Of a stretch of 64,000 nucleotides of DNA, positions 32,366-42,829 are shown piece by piece. The first letter of the stretch is position 1. Each line of letters begins with the position of its first letter. The position numbers and the translations under genes were made by a program. The stretch covers positions 1-64,000 of the forward strand of contig NZ_OBMQ01000005.1 of the NCBI RefSeq assembly GCF_900217795.1, given 5' to 3'. The notes under the pieces were generated by a model. That model had not been told where the DNA came from. It did no database searches and was given only the letters and a program-made list of their open reading frames with translations. The DNA is from Ureibacillus xyleni (lineage in GTDB: Bacteria; Bacillota; Bacilli; Bacillales_A; Planococcaceae).

Positions 32366-33652
32366 ATGACATCAGTTGTAGTTGTAGGGACACAATGGGG
32401 AGATGAAGGTAAAGGTAAAATTACTGACTTCCTATCTAAAAAAGCAGATGTAATCGCTCGGTTTTCAGGCGGGGATAACGCAGGTCATACAATTAAATTT
32501 GACGGTGAAACGTATAAGTTGCATTTAATTCCATCAGGTATTTTTTATAAAGAAAAAACGTCAGTTATGGGGAATGGGATGGTAATTAACCCAAAATCTT
32601 TAATAACTGAATTAAAAGGTTTACAAGAGCGCGGTATTGATACATCAAATTTACGTATTTCAAATCGTGCACAAGTAATTCTTCCATATCATATTTACCA
32701 AGATAAAGTAGACGAAGCATCTCGTGGCGATAAAAAAATCGGGACAACATGTAAAGGGATTGGTCCATGTTATCAAGATAAAATTGCACGTATGGGTATT
32801 CGCATTGCGGATTTACTTGATCGTGAAATTTTCGAACAAAAGCTACGTGAGAATTTAGAAAAGAAAAACCGCTTATTCGAGAAATACTATGAAGTAGAAG
32901 GTTTAAAATTTGAAGATATTTTCGAAGAGTTCTACGGCTATGGTCAAGAATTAGCGCAATATGTAACAGACACATCAAAAGTATTAAATGATGTATTAGA
33001 TGAAGGTGGACGTGTATTATTTGAAGGTGCACAAGGCGTAATGTTAGACGTTGACCATGGTACATATCCATTTGTTACTTCTTCTAACCCTGTTGCAGGT
33101 GGTGTAACAACGGGTACGGGTATTGGACCATCTCATGTATCTCGTGTTGTTGGCGTATGTAAAGCGTATACTTCTCGTGTTGGTGACGGTCCATTCCCAA
33201 CTGAATTATTTGATGAAGTAGGTCATCAAATTCGTGAAGTAGGACGCGAATATGGTACAACTACTGGCCGTCCTCGTCGTGTAGGTTGGTTTGACTCAGT
33301 AGTAGTACGCCATTCTCGTCGTGTAAGTGGGATTACAGACTTAGCATTAAACTCAATCGATGTATTATCTGGTTTAGAAACAGTAAAAATCTGTACTGCT
33401 TATAAATATAACGGTGAAATCATTACTGAATATCCAGCAAGCTTACATGTAATTGAAGCATGTGAACCAGTTTACGAAGAACTTCCAGGCTGGTCAGAGG
33501 ATATCACAGGCGTTCGTACACTAGAAGAACTACCAGAAAACGCACGCAAATACGTAGAACGCATCGTAGAACTAACAGGCATCAACCTAATGACATTCTC
33601 AGTAGGCCCAGCCCGAGAACAAACGAATGTAGTAAATCCAATCTGGGAGTAA
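32366..33652 (+). CDS. purA: Adenylosuccinate synthetase
   Basis: 428 residues from ATG 32366, with GCGGAGGTG seven bases upstream; an in-frame ATG at 32345 overlaps no site. It converts IMP, aspartate and GTP to adenylosuccinate, the first step to AMP. GTP loop [17 protein letters not shown]-binding [33 protein letters not shown] and [18 protein letters not shown] are all intact. Codon use and the strong terminator fit a highly expressed gene. Confidence 0.98.
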   Translation: MTSVVVVGTQWGDEGKGKITDFLSKKADVIARFSGGDNAGHTIKFDGETYKLHLIPSGIFYKEKTSVMGNGMVINPKSLITELKGLQERGIDTSNLRISNRAQVILPYHIYQDKVDEASRGDKKIGTTCKGIGPCYQDKIARMGIRIADLLDREIFEQKLRENLEKKNRLFEKYYEVEGLKFEDIFEEFYGYGQELAQYVTDTSKVLNDVLDEGGRVLFEGAQGVMLDVDHGTYPFVTSSNPVAGGVTTGTGIGPSHVSRVVGVCKAYTSRVGDGPFPTELFDEVGHQIREVGREYGTTTGRPRRVGWFDSVVVRHSRRVSGITDLALNSIDVLSGLETVKICTAYKYNGEIITEYPASLHVIEACEPVYEELPGWSEDITGVRTLEELPENARKYVERIVELTGINLMTFSVGPAREQTNVVNPIWE

Positions 33653-33655
33653 TAA

Positions 33656-33701
33656 ATACTAACTGCTAATGGTACTAGACCGTTAGCAGTTAGTATTTTT
33701 T
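33656..33701 (+). terminator. purA terminator
   Basis: ATACTAACTGCTAA (33656-33669) pairs perfectly with TTAGCAGTTAGTAT (33683-33696), followed by seven T. 33702-33933 is otherwise non-coding leader DNA of the next gene. Confidence 0.95.
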
Positions 33702-33933
33702 TAACGACGTTTGTTCTGCACCGTAAACCTACAACAGGCGCACTCACTCTATGGGTTTAACAAACATTGAAAAAGAAAATGCCTCCAATCTTCCTCCAAA
33801 ACCTAAATAGAAACAATCAATGGTTGATTAAGTTAACAGAAAGTAAACAATTATTCGCTATGATAATATCCAATTTAAGGTTACTATTATTGACGGTATT
33901 GGAATTATTAGGTACTAAACATGGAGGGAAGTT

Positions 33934-35832
33934 ATGAGGAAAATTTTAAGTGTTCTTTTTTCTTTATGCCTTTTGATATTTACGGTAAATCCTACGAATG
34001 CAGCTTCAATGGAGACACCATCTGGCATAGTCTTTGATAATTTAGAAAAGGAGATTGATTCTTATGTTGAAGAGTATATTAATCAATCTTCTCCTGGAGC
34101 TGCAGTTGCAATTGTGAAGGATGGGGAAATCATCTTCTCAAAAGGGTATGGCTATGCAAATGTTAGTAAAAAGGAAGAGATTGATCCAGCAAAAACAGTT
34201 TTTGAATATGGTTCAATTAGCAAGTTATTTGTTTGGACTTCTATTATGCAGCTTGTTGAACAAGGAAAAATAGAATTAAATCGTGATATTAAGACGTATC
34301 TCCCGCAAGAATTCAGTAATCAATTAAACTATGAAAAGACAATTACTATTTATGATTTAATGCATCATACAGCTGGTTTTGAAGAGTATCCATTTGATTT
34401 AATTTACACATCCAAAGAAGAAGTTGTTCCATTAAAAGAACTTCTAGTTAATGGCCAGCCAAAACAAATATATGATCCAGGTTCTACCATTGCCTATTCT
34501 AACTATGCCACTGCAATTGCTGGATATATAGTGGAGGAAATCTCAGGTAGCGAGTTTTCAGAATATGAAAGGGACAACATTTTTAAAAAGGCAAACATGA
34601 TGAAAACTTCTGGACACCCAGTATTAGAAGATTATCCTGAGCTCGAGCAAGATAAGGCGACTGGTTATATCAAAGTAAAAGAAGAATTCATAGAAGCTGG
34701 ATGGTCATATGTACCGTTATATCCAGCAGGCTCAGTTAATGGTACGCTTCATGATTTAGCAAATTTTGCTATTGCGTTAATGCCTAACAACAAAGATAAT
34801 AGCCCACTTTTTAAAACTCGTGAAACACTAGATAACATGCTATCTCAAAGTGGTACCCCACATACTGAAATTTTATCAAATGCCCATGGTTTCTGGGAAT
34901 ATGATGGTCAAGTAAGAGGGGTTGGTCATGGTGGGAATACACTTGCATTCAGTTCAAATATGGTCATTGCACCAGAGGAAAACTTCGGTGTCATCGTATT
35001 AACGAATGCTGCAGGTGAAATGGATTTATGCTATGGATTAGTTGATTTACTAATGGGTAAGAGGGATAAACAAATTCCTGTCTCCGTCACTGAAATACAA
35101 TTGCCAAGTGCAAAGGAAATTGAAGGATCTTATGTATCAGCACGTAATTCTGAAAGTAGTTATGTAGAAGGGTTCTTAGGTTTCATGACGATGGCGAAAG
35201 TGAAGGCAGTGAGTGAAAATGAAATTAAAGTAACTAGTATGGGGATGGAAGGCTCCTATGTCCAGACAAGTCCCTACCTTTATGAAGTAGTAGGAAAATC
35301 ATTGATAGGCGATAAATTATATTTTGAAATTGTTGATGGTGAATTAAAACGTATCTCAACAGGTCAAATTGCCGATTACTTACCTTTAAAATGGGATCGC
35401 CAATTGATTTGGTATTATATCAGCATTGGGATATTAGGATTAAGCTTGCTTTACTTTATTATTGGTTTAATAGTTAGTGGTGTATCTTGGTTACGTAATC
35501 GAAAGAAAAATCTATCAGGATTGATAAAAACGGAGAGAAAATGGCATTCTGCTATTATCCTCGTAGGAGCAATGTTTATCATCAATAATTTATTCTTGAT
35601 TGTACGAACATTTTCAGGTATGTCAATAAAAATTGATGTCATTAAATGGCATATTATTTGCAATTGGGCGTTACTAGCTGGTGCAATAATCTGTATGTTA
35701 ATTAGTTTCTTATATACAAAACGTGCTCCACTACAAAGAAAGCAAAAATCCATTCGCTTATCAACATGGGTCATTCTTGTGTTGTTAGTCATTGTACTTA
35801 TTAATTGGAATTTCTTTAATATAATAGCATGA
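33934..35832 (+). CDS. Membrane-anchored serine hydrolase (beta-lactamase class C / PBP4* family)
   Basis: 632 residues. A Sec signal peptide (about 1-24, ending TNA-ASME) leads into a penicillin-recognising serine hydrolase domain (about 30-370). The SxxK nucleophile is in YGSISKLFVW, the second motif is YSNY, and HGG (GVGHGGN) replaces KTG. A linker of about 110 residues and four C-terminal membrane helices follow (about 487-632). It may be a D-amino-acid or peptidoglycan esterase/peptidase; substrates of this family vary and cannot be read from sequence. GGAGGG precedes the ATG. It sits alone between purA and the wall-signalling genes. Confidence 0.88.
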   Translation: MRKILSVLFSLCLLIFTVNPTNAASMETPSGIVFDNLEKEIDSYVEEYINQSSPGAAVAIVKDGEIIFSKGYGYANVSKKEEIDPAKTVFEYGSISKLFVWTSIMQLVEQGKIELNRDIKTYLPQEFSNQLNYEKTITIYDLMHHTAGFEEYPFDLIYTSKEEVVPLKELLVNGQPKQIYDPGSTIAYSNYATAIAGYIVEEISGSEFSEYERDNIFKKANMMKTSGHPVLEDYPELEQDKATGYIKVKEEFIEAGWSYVPLYPAGSVNGTLHDLANFAIALMPNNKDNSPLFKTRETLDNMLSQSGTPHTEILSNAHGFWEYDGQVRGVGHGGNTLAFSSNMVIAPEENFGVIVLTNAAGEMDLCYGLVDLLMGKRDKQIPVSVTEIQLPSAKEIEGSYVSARNSESSYVEGFLGFMTMAKVKAVSENEIKVTSMGMEGSYVQTSPYLYEVVGKSLIGDKLYFEIVDGELKRISTGQIADYLPLKWDRQLIWYYISIGILGLSLLYFIIGLIVSGVSWLRNRKKNLSGLIKTERKWHSAIILVGAMFIINNLFLIVRTFSGMSIKIDVIKWHIICNWALLAGAIICMLISFLYTKRAPLQRKQKSIRLSTWVILVLLVIVLINWNFFNIIA

Positions 35833-35841
35833 TAAGAAAAG

Positions 35842-35866
35842 AGGCTATTCGATAATCGAGTAGCCT
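35842..35866. terminator. Weak convergent terminator
   Basis: AGGCTA (35842-35847) pairs with TAGCCT (35861-35866), with partial inner TTCGA/TCGAG pairing. It lies between the converging hydrolase and YitT genes and has an A tract on its left, so it may serve the minus strand better. Confidence 0.5.
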
Positions 35867-35894
35867 TAATTCATATAGGTATGCTTGAACTATA

Positions 35895-36776
35895 TTAGTG
35901 AATCCCTTTCTTCTTAAAGCGACCACCTTTAACTTCACTTATATTCCCTATTGCGAGGAAAGCCTGGTTATCAATACTGCGGACAATTTCTTTCATTTTT
36001 GATTCTTCTAATCGAGTGATTACACAAAATATGACCTTTTTATTATCTCCTGTATAAGCCCCTTCTCCATGTAAATATGTAACACCACGACCTAAACGAT
36101 GTAATATGGCTTGTCCTATTTCCTCAATGTCCTCACTAATTATGTAAACGGATTTAGATTCCTCCATCCCTAACACGACAACATCAATTACTTTTGATGC
36201 AATATAGTATGCCACTACCGAGTACATTGCCTGTTCCCAAGTAAATACAAAACCTGCAACGGTGAAAATGATTAAGTTGATAAATAAAATTATTTCTCCA
36301 ACAGAAAAAGGAAGTTTGATATTCGACAAAATGGCTAAAACTTCGGTTCCATCTAAACAACCACCATAGCGGATAACTAGGCCAACACCAACACCTAATA
36401 AGATTCCGCCAAATACAGTGGCTAGTAATAAATCTTTTGTAAAAGGATGTACGTGATGCATAATTACCGTGGCAATTGAAAGGATTGTAATTCCCAGGGC
36501 AGTGGTTAATGCGAAGGTTTTCCCAATTTGTTTATAACCGATGTATATAAAAGGGAGGTTTAATATGAAGATAAAAACACCGACAGGCAAACCAAATAAA
36601 TGAGATGTAATAATGGAGATCCCAACAATCCCTCCATCCATTACATTGTTTGGAACTAAAAATAATTCAAGACCTACTGCAAAAATTAATGCACCTACAA
36701 TTACCATTATGATTCGAAATATATGATGTCTCATAGGAATTTTATTTACTTCAGAATGTTTGGCACCTTTATCCAT
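35895..36776 (-). CDS. YitT family membrane protein (DUF161/DUF2179)
   Basis: 293 residues. Five or six membrane helices in the first 200 residues (GALIFAVGLELFLVPNNVMDGGIVGIS is the family signature), then a cytosolic DUF2179 domain (ESKSVYIISEDIEEIGQAILHRLGRGVTYLHGEGAYTG) that looks ligand-binding. The function is not established. A paralogue family in Bacillales; here it is divergent from the M23 peptidase gene. Confidence 0.9.
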   Translation of the reverse strand: MDKGAKHSEVNKIPMRHHIFRIIMVIVGALIFAVGLELFLVPNNVMDGGIVGISIITSHLFGLPVGVFIFILNLPFIYIGYKQIGKTFALTTALGITILSIATVIMHHVHPFTKDLLLATVFGGILLGVGVGLVIRYGGCLDGTEVLAILSNIKLPFSVGEIILFINLIIFTVAGFVFTWEQAMYSVVAYYIASKVIDVVVLGMEESKSVYIISEDIEEIGQAILHRLGRGVTYLHGEGAYTGDNKKVIFCVITRLEESKMKEIVRSIDNQAFLAIGNISEVKGGRFKKKGIH

Positions 36777-37209
36777 AAATTCTCCCCAATCTCTATTAAT
36801 TTCATGTTTTTTGTTTTATATGAAGGGTCAATCCATCGGGTAATAAAAAAGCCTTTCTTTATAATTATTCCTTAAACTATAAAGAAATGAAACTAGGAAT
36901 ATAAAATTTCTCCATGAATTTTAAAGTAGTTTAAAATACAGTGTAATTAAAAAATAATAAAAATAATGTCGAAAAAACTCGAAATATAATAATAAACTAA
37001 AATTTGTTTCAATTTTCAAAAGACGAAACAGCTATTTTTAGTTCTAAAATACTATCTTGTAACAAAAAACGTGCAAATAATACATTTTCATTACAAAAGA
37101 CTCATGGCAGTTCAACCAATAGGTGTATTGTGGTAAATTAATTAAGGTGTGAAAATTCACATGGAAAAAATACCCTCAGGATAGGGTCACCTTTGGAAGG
37201 GGCTTCATT
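36777..37209. other. 433-bp intergenic region between divergent YitT and M23 genes
   Basis: No coding sequence. Very AT-rich with several A/T tracts. It must hold two divergent promoters; none has both boxes at correct spacing. A short dyad ACCCT/AGGGT lies near 37171-37186, just before the peptidase ribosome site GGAAGGGG. I looked for WalR boxes (two TGTWAH spaced five) because the downstream gene is a wall hydrolase and found none convincing. Confidence 0.6.
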
Positions 37210-38682
37210 ATGAGTTCGAAGTGGAAATCGAAAAAAGACTTTTCAATGAAATATACAAGTCTGGATTCTAAAAAAAAGAAGATTATTAAAAAAATAGCTT
37301 TAACTGCTGCTCTTTTATCCACGGTAACATTTAACTTAGCATTTGCCAATGGAGAAGAAAGCAAAGAAACAATTAATAAGATTTATCATGTCTATTTAGG
37401 TGATACATATATTGGACCTGTCTCAAGTGAAGAAGCAGTAACAGAAATTGTCGAACAAAAAGAACAAGAAGCAAGTTTACAATATAAAAATATGGAAGTA
37501 GATGCTAGCTCGGATGTTTCCTTAGTACCTGAGCATGTATTCTCATTCGATACAAATGACTCTAGCACATTAGAAAAATTAAACACAGAATTAGAAGTTC
37601 AAACACCTGCTTATGCATTGCAAATTGATGAAGAACCAGTTGCTTATTTTAAAGATGAACAAGATTTTGAAGAAGCAATTCGTCAATTAAAACTTGAATA
37701 CGTAACAGAAAAACAGTTACAACAGTTAGAAAATAATACTACTACAGATTTACCCGACTTAAAGAAAAATGAAACACGACTATTGGAAGTTTCAATCGTT
37801 GAAAATATTACTGTAGAAGATACAAAAGCAAATCCTGCAGAAATTTTAAGTCCTGATGAGGCAGTAGATTATCTAAAATCGGGTTCAGTAGAAAAAGAGC
37901 TATACGCTGTTCAAGAAGGCGATGTTCTTGGGAAAATTGCAAAGAAGCATAATTTATCAATGGCTGAGCTTTTAAAACTAAATCCTGATATAAACGAAAA
38001 TTCGTTATTACAAATTGGTCAAAAACTGAATGTAACAGTGGAGAAACCATTAGTAAACATAAAAGTTGTCTATGAAAAAGCAAGAATAGAAAAAATCGAC
38101 TTCACAAAAGTTGTGAAAGAAAACGACTCCATGTATAAAGGCGAGAAGGTTGTTAAACAAGAAGGCGAATATGGGAAAAAAGAAGTTGAATATGTGATTA
38201 CAGAATTAAATGGTAATCGAGTAGAAAAAGCTGTGACAGAAGAGACCGTGCTTTCTGAACCTAGTGATCGTGTTGTTGTAGTTGGTACGAAAGTTGTTTC
38301 AGATCGCGGAACAGGTGCATTTGCTTGGCCAACTTCAGGTGGATACGTATCAAGTAATATGGGGAATCGATGGGGTGAATTCCACCGAGGATTGGATATT
38401 GCTAGACCATCAAATTATAATATCACTGCTTCAGATAACGGGGTCGTTACATTTGCTGGTTGGGATGGAACATATGGTCAAAAAATCGTTGTAGACCATA
38501 ATAATGGATATGAAACAGTATATGCACATTTATCAGAAATTAAAGTAAGTGTTGGTCAAGTTGTTCCACAAGGTTCAATTATTGGCATCATGGGCTCAAC
38601 AGGAAGATCAACAGGTACTCATCTTCACTTTGAAGTTCATAAAAATGGGTCGTACGTAAATCCATTATCATTATTAAACTAA
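37210..38682 (+). CDS. Cell-wall metallopeptidase with LysM, G5 and M23 domains
   Basis: 490 residues. After a basic N-terminus, a membrane/signal helix (about 26-47, ALTAALLSTVTFNLAFANG) exports the protein. Then come a region of unknown fold (50-220), a LysM wall-binding domain (about 231-275; YAVQEGDVLGKIAKKHNLSM), a G5-like domain (about 283-360) and a C-terminal M23 lysostaphin-type endopeptidase with the zinc ligands in HRGLDIA and HLHFEVHKNG. It likely cuts peptidoglycan cross-bridges or stem peptides outside the membrane. It lies directly upstream of walRK, the regulators of wall hydrolases, followed by its own terminator. Confidence 0.94.
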   Translation: MSSKWKSKKDFSMKYTSLDSKKKKIIKKIALTAALLSTVTFNLAFANGEESKETINKIYHVYLGDTYIGPVSSEEAVTEIVEQKEQEASLQYKNMEVDASSDVSLVPEHVFSFDTNDSSTLEKLNTELEVQTPAYALQIDEEPVAYFKDEQDFEEAIRQLKLEYVTEKQLQQLENNTTTDLPDLKKNETRLLEVSIVENITVEDTKANPAEILSPDEAVDYLKSGSVEKELYAVQEGDVLGKIAKKHNLSMAELLKLNPDINENSLLQIGQKLNVTVEKPLVNIKVVYEKARIEKIDFTKVVKENDSMYKGEKVVKQEGEYGKKEVEYVITELNGNRVEKAVTEETVLSEPSDRVVVVGTKVVSDRGTGAFAWPTSGGYVSSNMGNRWGEFHRGLDIARPSNYNITASDNGVVTFAGWDGTYGQKIVVDHNNGYETVYAHLSEIKVSVGQVVPQGSIIGIMGSTGRSTGTHLHFEVHKNGSYVNPLSLLN

Positions 38683-38686
38683 TTAT

Positions 38687-38722
38687 AAGACAGTCCAAAC
38701 ACAATGGGCTGTCTTTTCTTTT
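38687..38722 (+). terminator. M23 peptidase terminator
   Basis: AAGACAGTCC (38687-38696) pairs with GGGCTGTCTT (38706-38715, one G-U), then TTCTTTT. Confidence 0.88.
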
Positions 38723-38847
38723 ATAATTAGACCTCATAATTTGTCGAAATATATTCCCCAGAAAATAAAACTATGCATCGATGTTCCTATATTGCAATTC
38801 AGTGTTATCTGATTGTAACCTCAGCTTAAACGTTGTAACACTTTGTT

Positions 38848-38856
38848 TGATATAAT
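38848..38856 (+). promoter_or_regulatory. walR operon promoter (extended -10)
   Basis: TGATATAAT contains a perfect TATAAT (38851-38856) with the TGn extension. No good -35 is at 17 bases, which is normal for extended -10 promoters. It is 115 bases before walR. Confidence 0.6.
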
Positions 38857-38970
38857 GGAGTGTGGGGTAGTATAATGCATCGAAACGTAAAGCATGATAG
38901 AGTTAATAATAGGAAAAATTAAACTTAACATACTTAACTATAGATAGAGAAAAGAGAAGGAGACAAATTT

Positions 38971-39681
38971 ATGACAAAAACGATATTAGTTGTGGATGAT
39001 GAAAAGCCGATTGCAGATATTTTGCAATTCAACTTAGTAAAGGAAGGGTATCAAGTAATTTGTGCTTATGATGGTGATGAGGCGCTAGAAAAAATTGAAG
39101 AATCTCAACCAGATTTAATGCTACTTGATATTATGCTTCCAAAACGTGATGGCATGGAAGTTTGCCGTGAAGTTAGAAAAAAATACGACTTTCCCATCAT
39201 CATGTTAACTGCAAAAGGATCGGAAATTGATAAAGTGCTCGGACTAGAAATGGGAGCAGATGATTATGTGACGAAGCCTTTTAGTACGAGAGAATTAATT
39301 GCACGAGTAAAGGCAAATATGCGTCGTCTTAAAGTATCAGCTCAAGTAGAAGAAACAAAAGAAGAGTCAAATGATATTACTGTAGGTGCCTTAATTATTC
39401 AACCTGATGCTTACATCGTGTTAAAACGCGGGGAAGCCATTGAATTGACTCACCGCGAATTTGAATTACTTCATTATTTAGCGAAACATATTGGACAAGT
39501 AATGACACGAGAACATTTATTACAAACGGTATGGGGTTATGATTATTTTGGGGATGTTCGCACAGTGGACGTTACAATTCGACGTCTCCGTGAAAAAATT
39601 GAAGATAACCCAAGTCATCCAAACTGGATTGTGACGCGCCGTGGGGTAGGTTATTATTTACGGAATCCTGAACAGGAGTAA
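38971..39681 (+). CDS. walR: Essential two-component response regulator WalR (YycF)
   Basis: 236 residues. OmpR-type regulator of cell-wall metabolism. Receiver domain with acidic pocket DDE (9-11), phospho-acceptor Asp53 (LLDIMLP), the TAKGSE and [12 protein letters not shown] motifs, then a winged helix ([24 protein letters not shown]). GAGAAGGAGAC precedes the ATG. First gene of walR-walK-yycH-yycI-walJ-htrA, which are closely spaced or overlapping. Confidence 0.98.
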   Translation: MTKTILVVDDEKPIADILQFNLVKEGYQVICAYDGDEALEKIEESQPDLMLLDIMLPKRDGMEVCREVRKKYDFPIIMLTAKGSEIDKVLGLEMGADDYVTKPFSTRELIARVKANMRRLKVSAQVEETKEESNDITVGALIIQPDAYIVLKRGEAIELTHREFELLHYLAKHIGQVMTREHLLQTVWGYDYFGDVRTVDVTIRRLREKIEDNPSHPNWIVTRRGVGYYLRNPEQE

Positions 39682-39686
39682 TGTAA

Positions 39687-41522
39687 ATGCATAAAGTTAG
39701 CTTTTTTAAGTCTATCCACGTAAAACTTGTACTCATCTATGTTTTACTCATTATTATTGCATTACAAATCATTGGTCTTTATTTCTCTTCAAACTTAGAA
39801 GAGAACTTAAAAACGAACTTTCAAGAGTCGATAACGCAAAGGATTGATTTAGTTCAATATAGTATCCGAGAAGAGATGCAAAAGGACCGGGATGAAACAA
39901 CACCGTCTTTAGAACAAAGTTTGAACGTCATTTTGCGAGAGTTCACCACAAGTGATATTAATGAAATTCGGATAGTAGATAACCGGAACAAAGTATTAGC
40001 GACATCCGATATTGATAATCAAGCCATTGTTGGACAGCGATTTAATCATGATATTATAACAAAATCAATATCAGCTGAAATTTTCCAAGATGAAATTGCT
40101 CTTGACGAAGACACAAGAAAGCGCGTTTGGGTTTTAGCAACACCGATTATAAATGCACTCGGTCCAAACAAAGATGTTATTGGTGCCATTTACCTTGAGT
40201 CAAATATTGAAAAAGTATTTGAACAAATGAATGATATCAATCGGATTTTTGCTGTTGGTACTGCGATGTCCCTTGCAATTACTATCGTTCTTGGCATATT
40301 GATTGCCAAAACCATTACAAAGCCGATTTTAGATATGCGTAGGCAAGCTCAAGCGATGTCTAGAGGGAATTTCTCGCGTAAAGTTCGTGTCTATGGAAAT
40401 GATGAGATTGGGCAGTTAGCAATTGCATTTAATCACTTAACAAATAGACTACAAGAAGCAACATCTACAACCGAAGCTGAACGGAGAAAATTAGCATCAG
40501 TTTTAAGTAACATGACGGATGGAGTTATCGCAACAGATCGTAAAGGGAAAGTCATATTAATTAATGACCCTGCGTTAAACTTTTTAAATGTTACACGTGA
40601 AACAATGTTAAACCGACCAATTGCTTCAGTACTTGGTGTAGATCAAGAATTTAGTTTTGAAGACTTAATTTATATGAAGGATTCACTTAATTTAAATTTT
40701 AGTACGCAAGAAGAGCCGTTAATTTTAAGAGCAAATTTTTCTGTTATTCAAAAGGAAACTGGATTTGTAAATGGATTAATTACAGTGTTACACGATATTA
40801 CGGAGCAAGAGAAAATCGAAATGGAACGCCGGGAGTTTGTAGCAAACGTTTCTCATGAATTGCGTACTCCTTTGACTACGATGCGAAGTTATTTAGAAGC
40901 ATTAGCAGATGGGGCATGGCGTGATGAAAATATTGCACCATCCTTTTTAAATGTCACACAAACCGAAACAGAACGAATGATTCGATTAGTCAATGATTTA
41001 CTGCAATTATCGAAAATGGATAGTCGAGATTATAAATTGAATCGGGAGTTTGTAGAATTTAATAAATTTTTCAATCGCATTATTGATCGTTTTGAAATGT
41101 CAAAGTCTCAAAACGTAACATTTAGTCGCTTTATACCTGAAACATCATACTTTGTAGATATTGATACAGATAAACTGACACAAGTAATTGATAATATTAT
41201 CTCTAACGCACTCAAATATTCACCAGATGGAGGAAATATCCGATTTGGTTGTACCATTCAAGATAATATGTTGAAAGTAATGATTTCTGATGATGGTATG
41301 GGGATTCCAAAAGAAAATGTAAACCGCATTTTCGAAAGGTTTTATCGCGTAGACCGAGCTCGTTCTCGTGCAATGGGGGGAACTGGTTTAGGTTTAGCTA
41401 TTGCAAAAGAAATGATTGAAGCACATGGCGGGAAAATTTGGGCAGAAAGTGAGGAAGGTGTAGGCACGACAATCTTCTTTACGTTGCCATTTGAATTAGA
41501 TGAGGCGGGTGATTGGGAGTGA
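39687..41522 (+). CDS. walK: Essential sensor histidine kinase WalK (YycG)
   Basis: 611 residues. Two membrane helices (about 12-31 and 183-203) flank an extracellular PAS-like sensor; HAMP (about 205-260), cytosolic PAS (about 265-370), HisKA with phospho-acceptor His390 (FVANVSHELRTPLTT), and HATPase (DNIISNALKYSPDGG, DDGMGIPKENVNRIFERFYR, GTGLGLAIAKEMIEAHGG) follow. It phosphorylates WalR and is restrained by YycH/YycI in B. subtilis. The stop overlaps the next start by GTGA. Its PAS-coding region contains a parS site. Confidence 0.98.
   Translation: MHKVSFFKSIHVKLVLIYVLLIIIALQIIGLYFSSNLEENLKTNFQESITQRIDLVQYSIREEMQKDRDETTPSLEQSLNVILREFTTSDINEIRIVDNRNKVLATSDIDNQAIVGQRFNHDIITKSISAEIFQDEIALDEDTRKRVWVLATPIINALGPNKDVIGAIYLESNIEKVFEQMNDINRIFAVGTAMSLAITIVLGILIAKTITKPILDMRRQAQAMSRGNFSRKVRVYGNDEIGQLAIAFNHLTNRLQEATSTTEAERRKLASVLSNMTDGVIATDRKGKVILINDPALNFLNVTRETMLNRPIASVLGVDQEFSFEDLIYMKDSLNLNFSTQEEPLILRANFSVIQKETGFVNGLITVLHDITEQEKIEMERREFVANVSHELRTPLTTMRSYLEALADGAWRDENIAPSFLNVTQTETERMIRLVNDLLQLSKMDSRDYKLNREFVEFNKFFNRIIDRFEMSKSQNVTFSRFIPETSYFVDIDTDKLTQVIDNIISNALKYSPDGGNIRFGCTIQDNMLKVMISDDGMGIPKENVNRIFERFYRVDRARSRAMGGTGLGLAIAKEMIEAHGGKIWAESEEGVGTTIFFTLPFELDEAGDWE
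40589..40604. other. parS site inside walK
   Basis: TGTTACACGTGAAACA matches the parS consensus at 15 of 16 positions and is identical to the B. subtilis spo0J parS as I recall it. It lies about 30 kb from oriC on the right arm. Confidence 0.88.
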
Positions 41523-42829
41523 AATATGTAGAACAAGTTAAATCAATTATTCTAACATTCCTTGTTGGTTTAAGCCTAATTTTAACTTTTTCAATATGGA
41601 GCTATACACCACCCTACCAAGTTATTGAAGAATCACAAGTTGAACAAATTACCGTTGGAGAACATAAGACCCTTGAAAAAGTGATTCAGCCTTACCGTAT
41701 TTTATTAAGCAATGAACAACAGTTTTCTGGCACTATATCATCTACTTTAATAGATAATATAATGACTACTTTATCAAATGTAAGAGCAACTGAACTAAAT
41801 TTTATTCAAAGTAACCTATCGAACGAAAAAGTGAATTCAATGATTGGTGCAAATAATCGAATCACACTGTTTTTTGCAGCAGAAGTGCCGATTAATACAT
41901 TTAAATCCATTGTAGAATTTACTCAAAGCGAGTTACCAGAGATATCCTTTAGCCACCTTATCATCGATTGGAGTAAATTTAATCAATCCAATACATTGCA
42001 ACTTCTTTTTGTAAGTGAACAAAACCGAACGCTTTACACAACGGATATTGCATTGAGTAATGACTATTTTAACTCTACTTTTAATGATGTATTCAAACAT
42101 GCCATTGCCTTTGAAGAAGTAAAGAGAAACAATGAACTTTCTTTATATGTTCCGTCTAACTCAGTAGAGTTAATGAAATATACCTACTTTATTGACGAAG
42201 TATCCCCTGAAAGATTTAAAGAAATTTTATTTAAAGATACAAATATTGTGAAGAAAACAATCGAAAGTGCTACATCGTCAAAGTATAATGATGGGATGTC
42301 TTTTATGACGTTGGATACTAAAACAAGGATTATTAACTACGTGTACCCGACTTCTGAAAGTATTAATGATATTAAAGGGTCAACGTTATTACAAGAAAGC
42401 TTTGATTTTCTAAATGAGCATGGTGGATTAACAGGAGATTATCGGTATGTGTATCGAAATATTCCGAAGCATATTACAGAATATCAATTATTCTTACAAG
42501 GTGTACCGGTGTTTAGTAACATCACATCGACTCGAATAGCAACAACATGGGGAGACAATCAAATCTTTAGCTACCGAAGACCATATTATAAACTTGATAT
42601 GGCAATTCCTTCAGAGAAAGTAATTAGACAATTGCCATCAGGTGTGCAAATTTCAGAATGGATAGAAGATATACACGAGGTTGATGAATTAATGATCGGT
42701 TATTATTTAACCGGAAGTGAAATTGATGATAAATTATATACGTTAGAGCCAAGTTGGTTTGCCATTCGGGATGGTAGTTGGACACGTATTACGCCATCAT
42801 TAGGAGGGGTTGGATATGGATTGGAGTAA
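41519..42829 (+). CDS. yycH: WalK regulatory protein YycH
   Basis: 436 residues from GTG 41519, which overlaps the walK stop (GTGA); TTG 41513 is an alternative. One N-terminal membrane helix (about 8-25) anchors a large extracytoplasmic domain. With YycI it forms a membrane complex that modulates WalK in B. subtilis. Sequence is poorly conserved, so the call rests on synteny, length and topology as much as on similarity. Confidence 0.93.
   Translation: MKYVEQVKSIILTFLVGLSLILTFSIWSYTPPYQVIEESQVEQITVGEHKTLEKVIQPYRILLSNEQQFSGTISSTLIDNIMTTLSNVRATELNFIQSNLSNEKVNSMIGANNRITLFFAAEVPINTFKSIVEFTQSELPEISFSHLIIDWSKFNQSNTLQLLFVSEQNRTLYTTDIALSNDYFNSTFNDVFKHAIAFEEVKRNNELSLYVPSNSVELMKYTYFIDEVSPERFKEILFKDTNIVKKTIESATSSKYNDGMSFMTLDTKTRIINYVYPTSESINDIKGSTLLQESFDFLNEHGGLTGDYRYVYRNIPKHITEYQLFLQGVPVFSNITSTRIATTWGDNQIFSYRRPYYKLDMAIPSEKVIRQLPSGVQISEWIEDIHEVDELMIGYYLTGSEIDDKLYTLEPSWFAIRDGSWTRITPSLGGVGYGLE

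Noticed and set aside
36777-37209. WalR boxes upstream of the M23 peptidase
   Set aside because: No pair of TGTWAH half-sites with five-base spacing was found.
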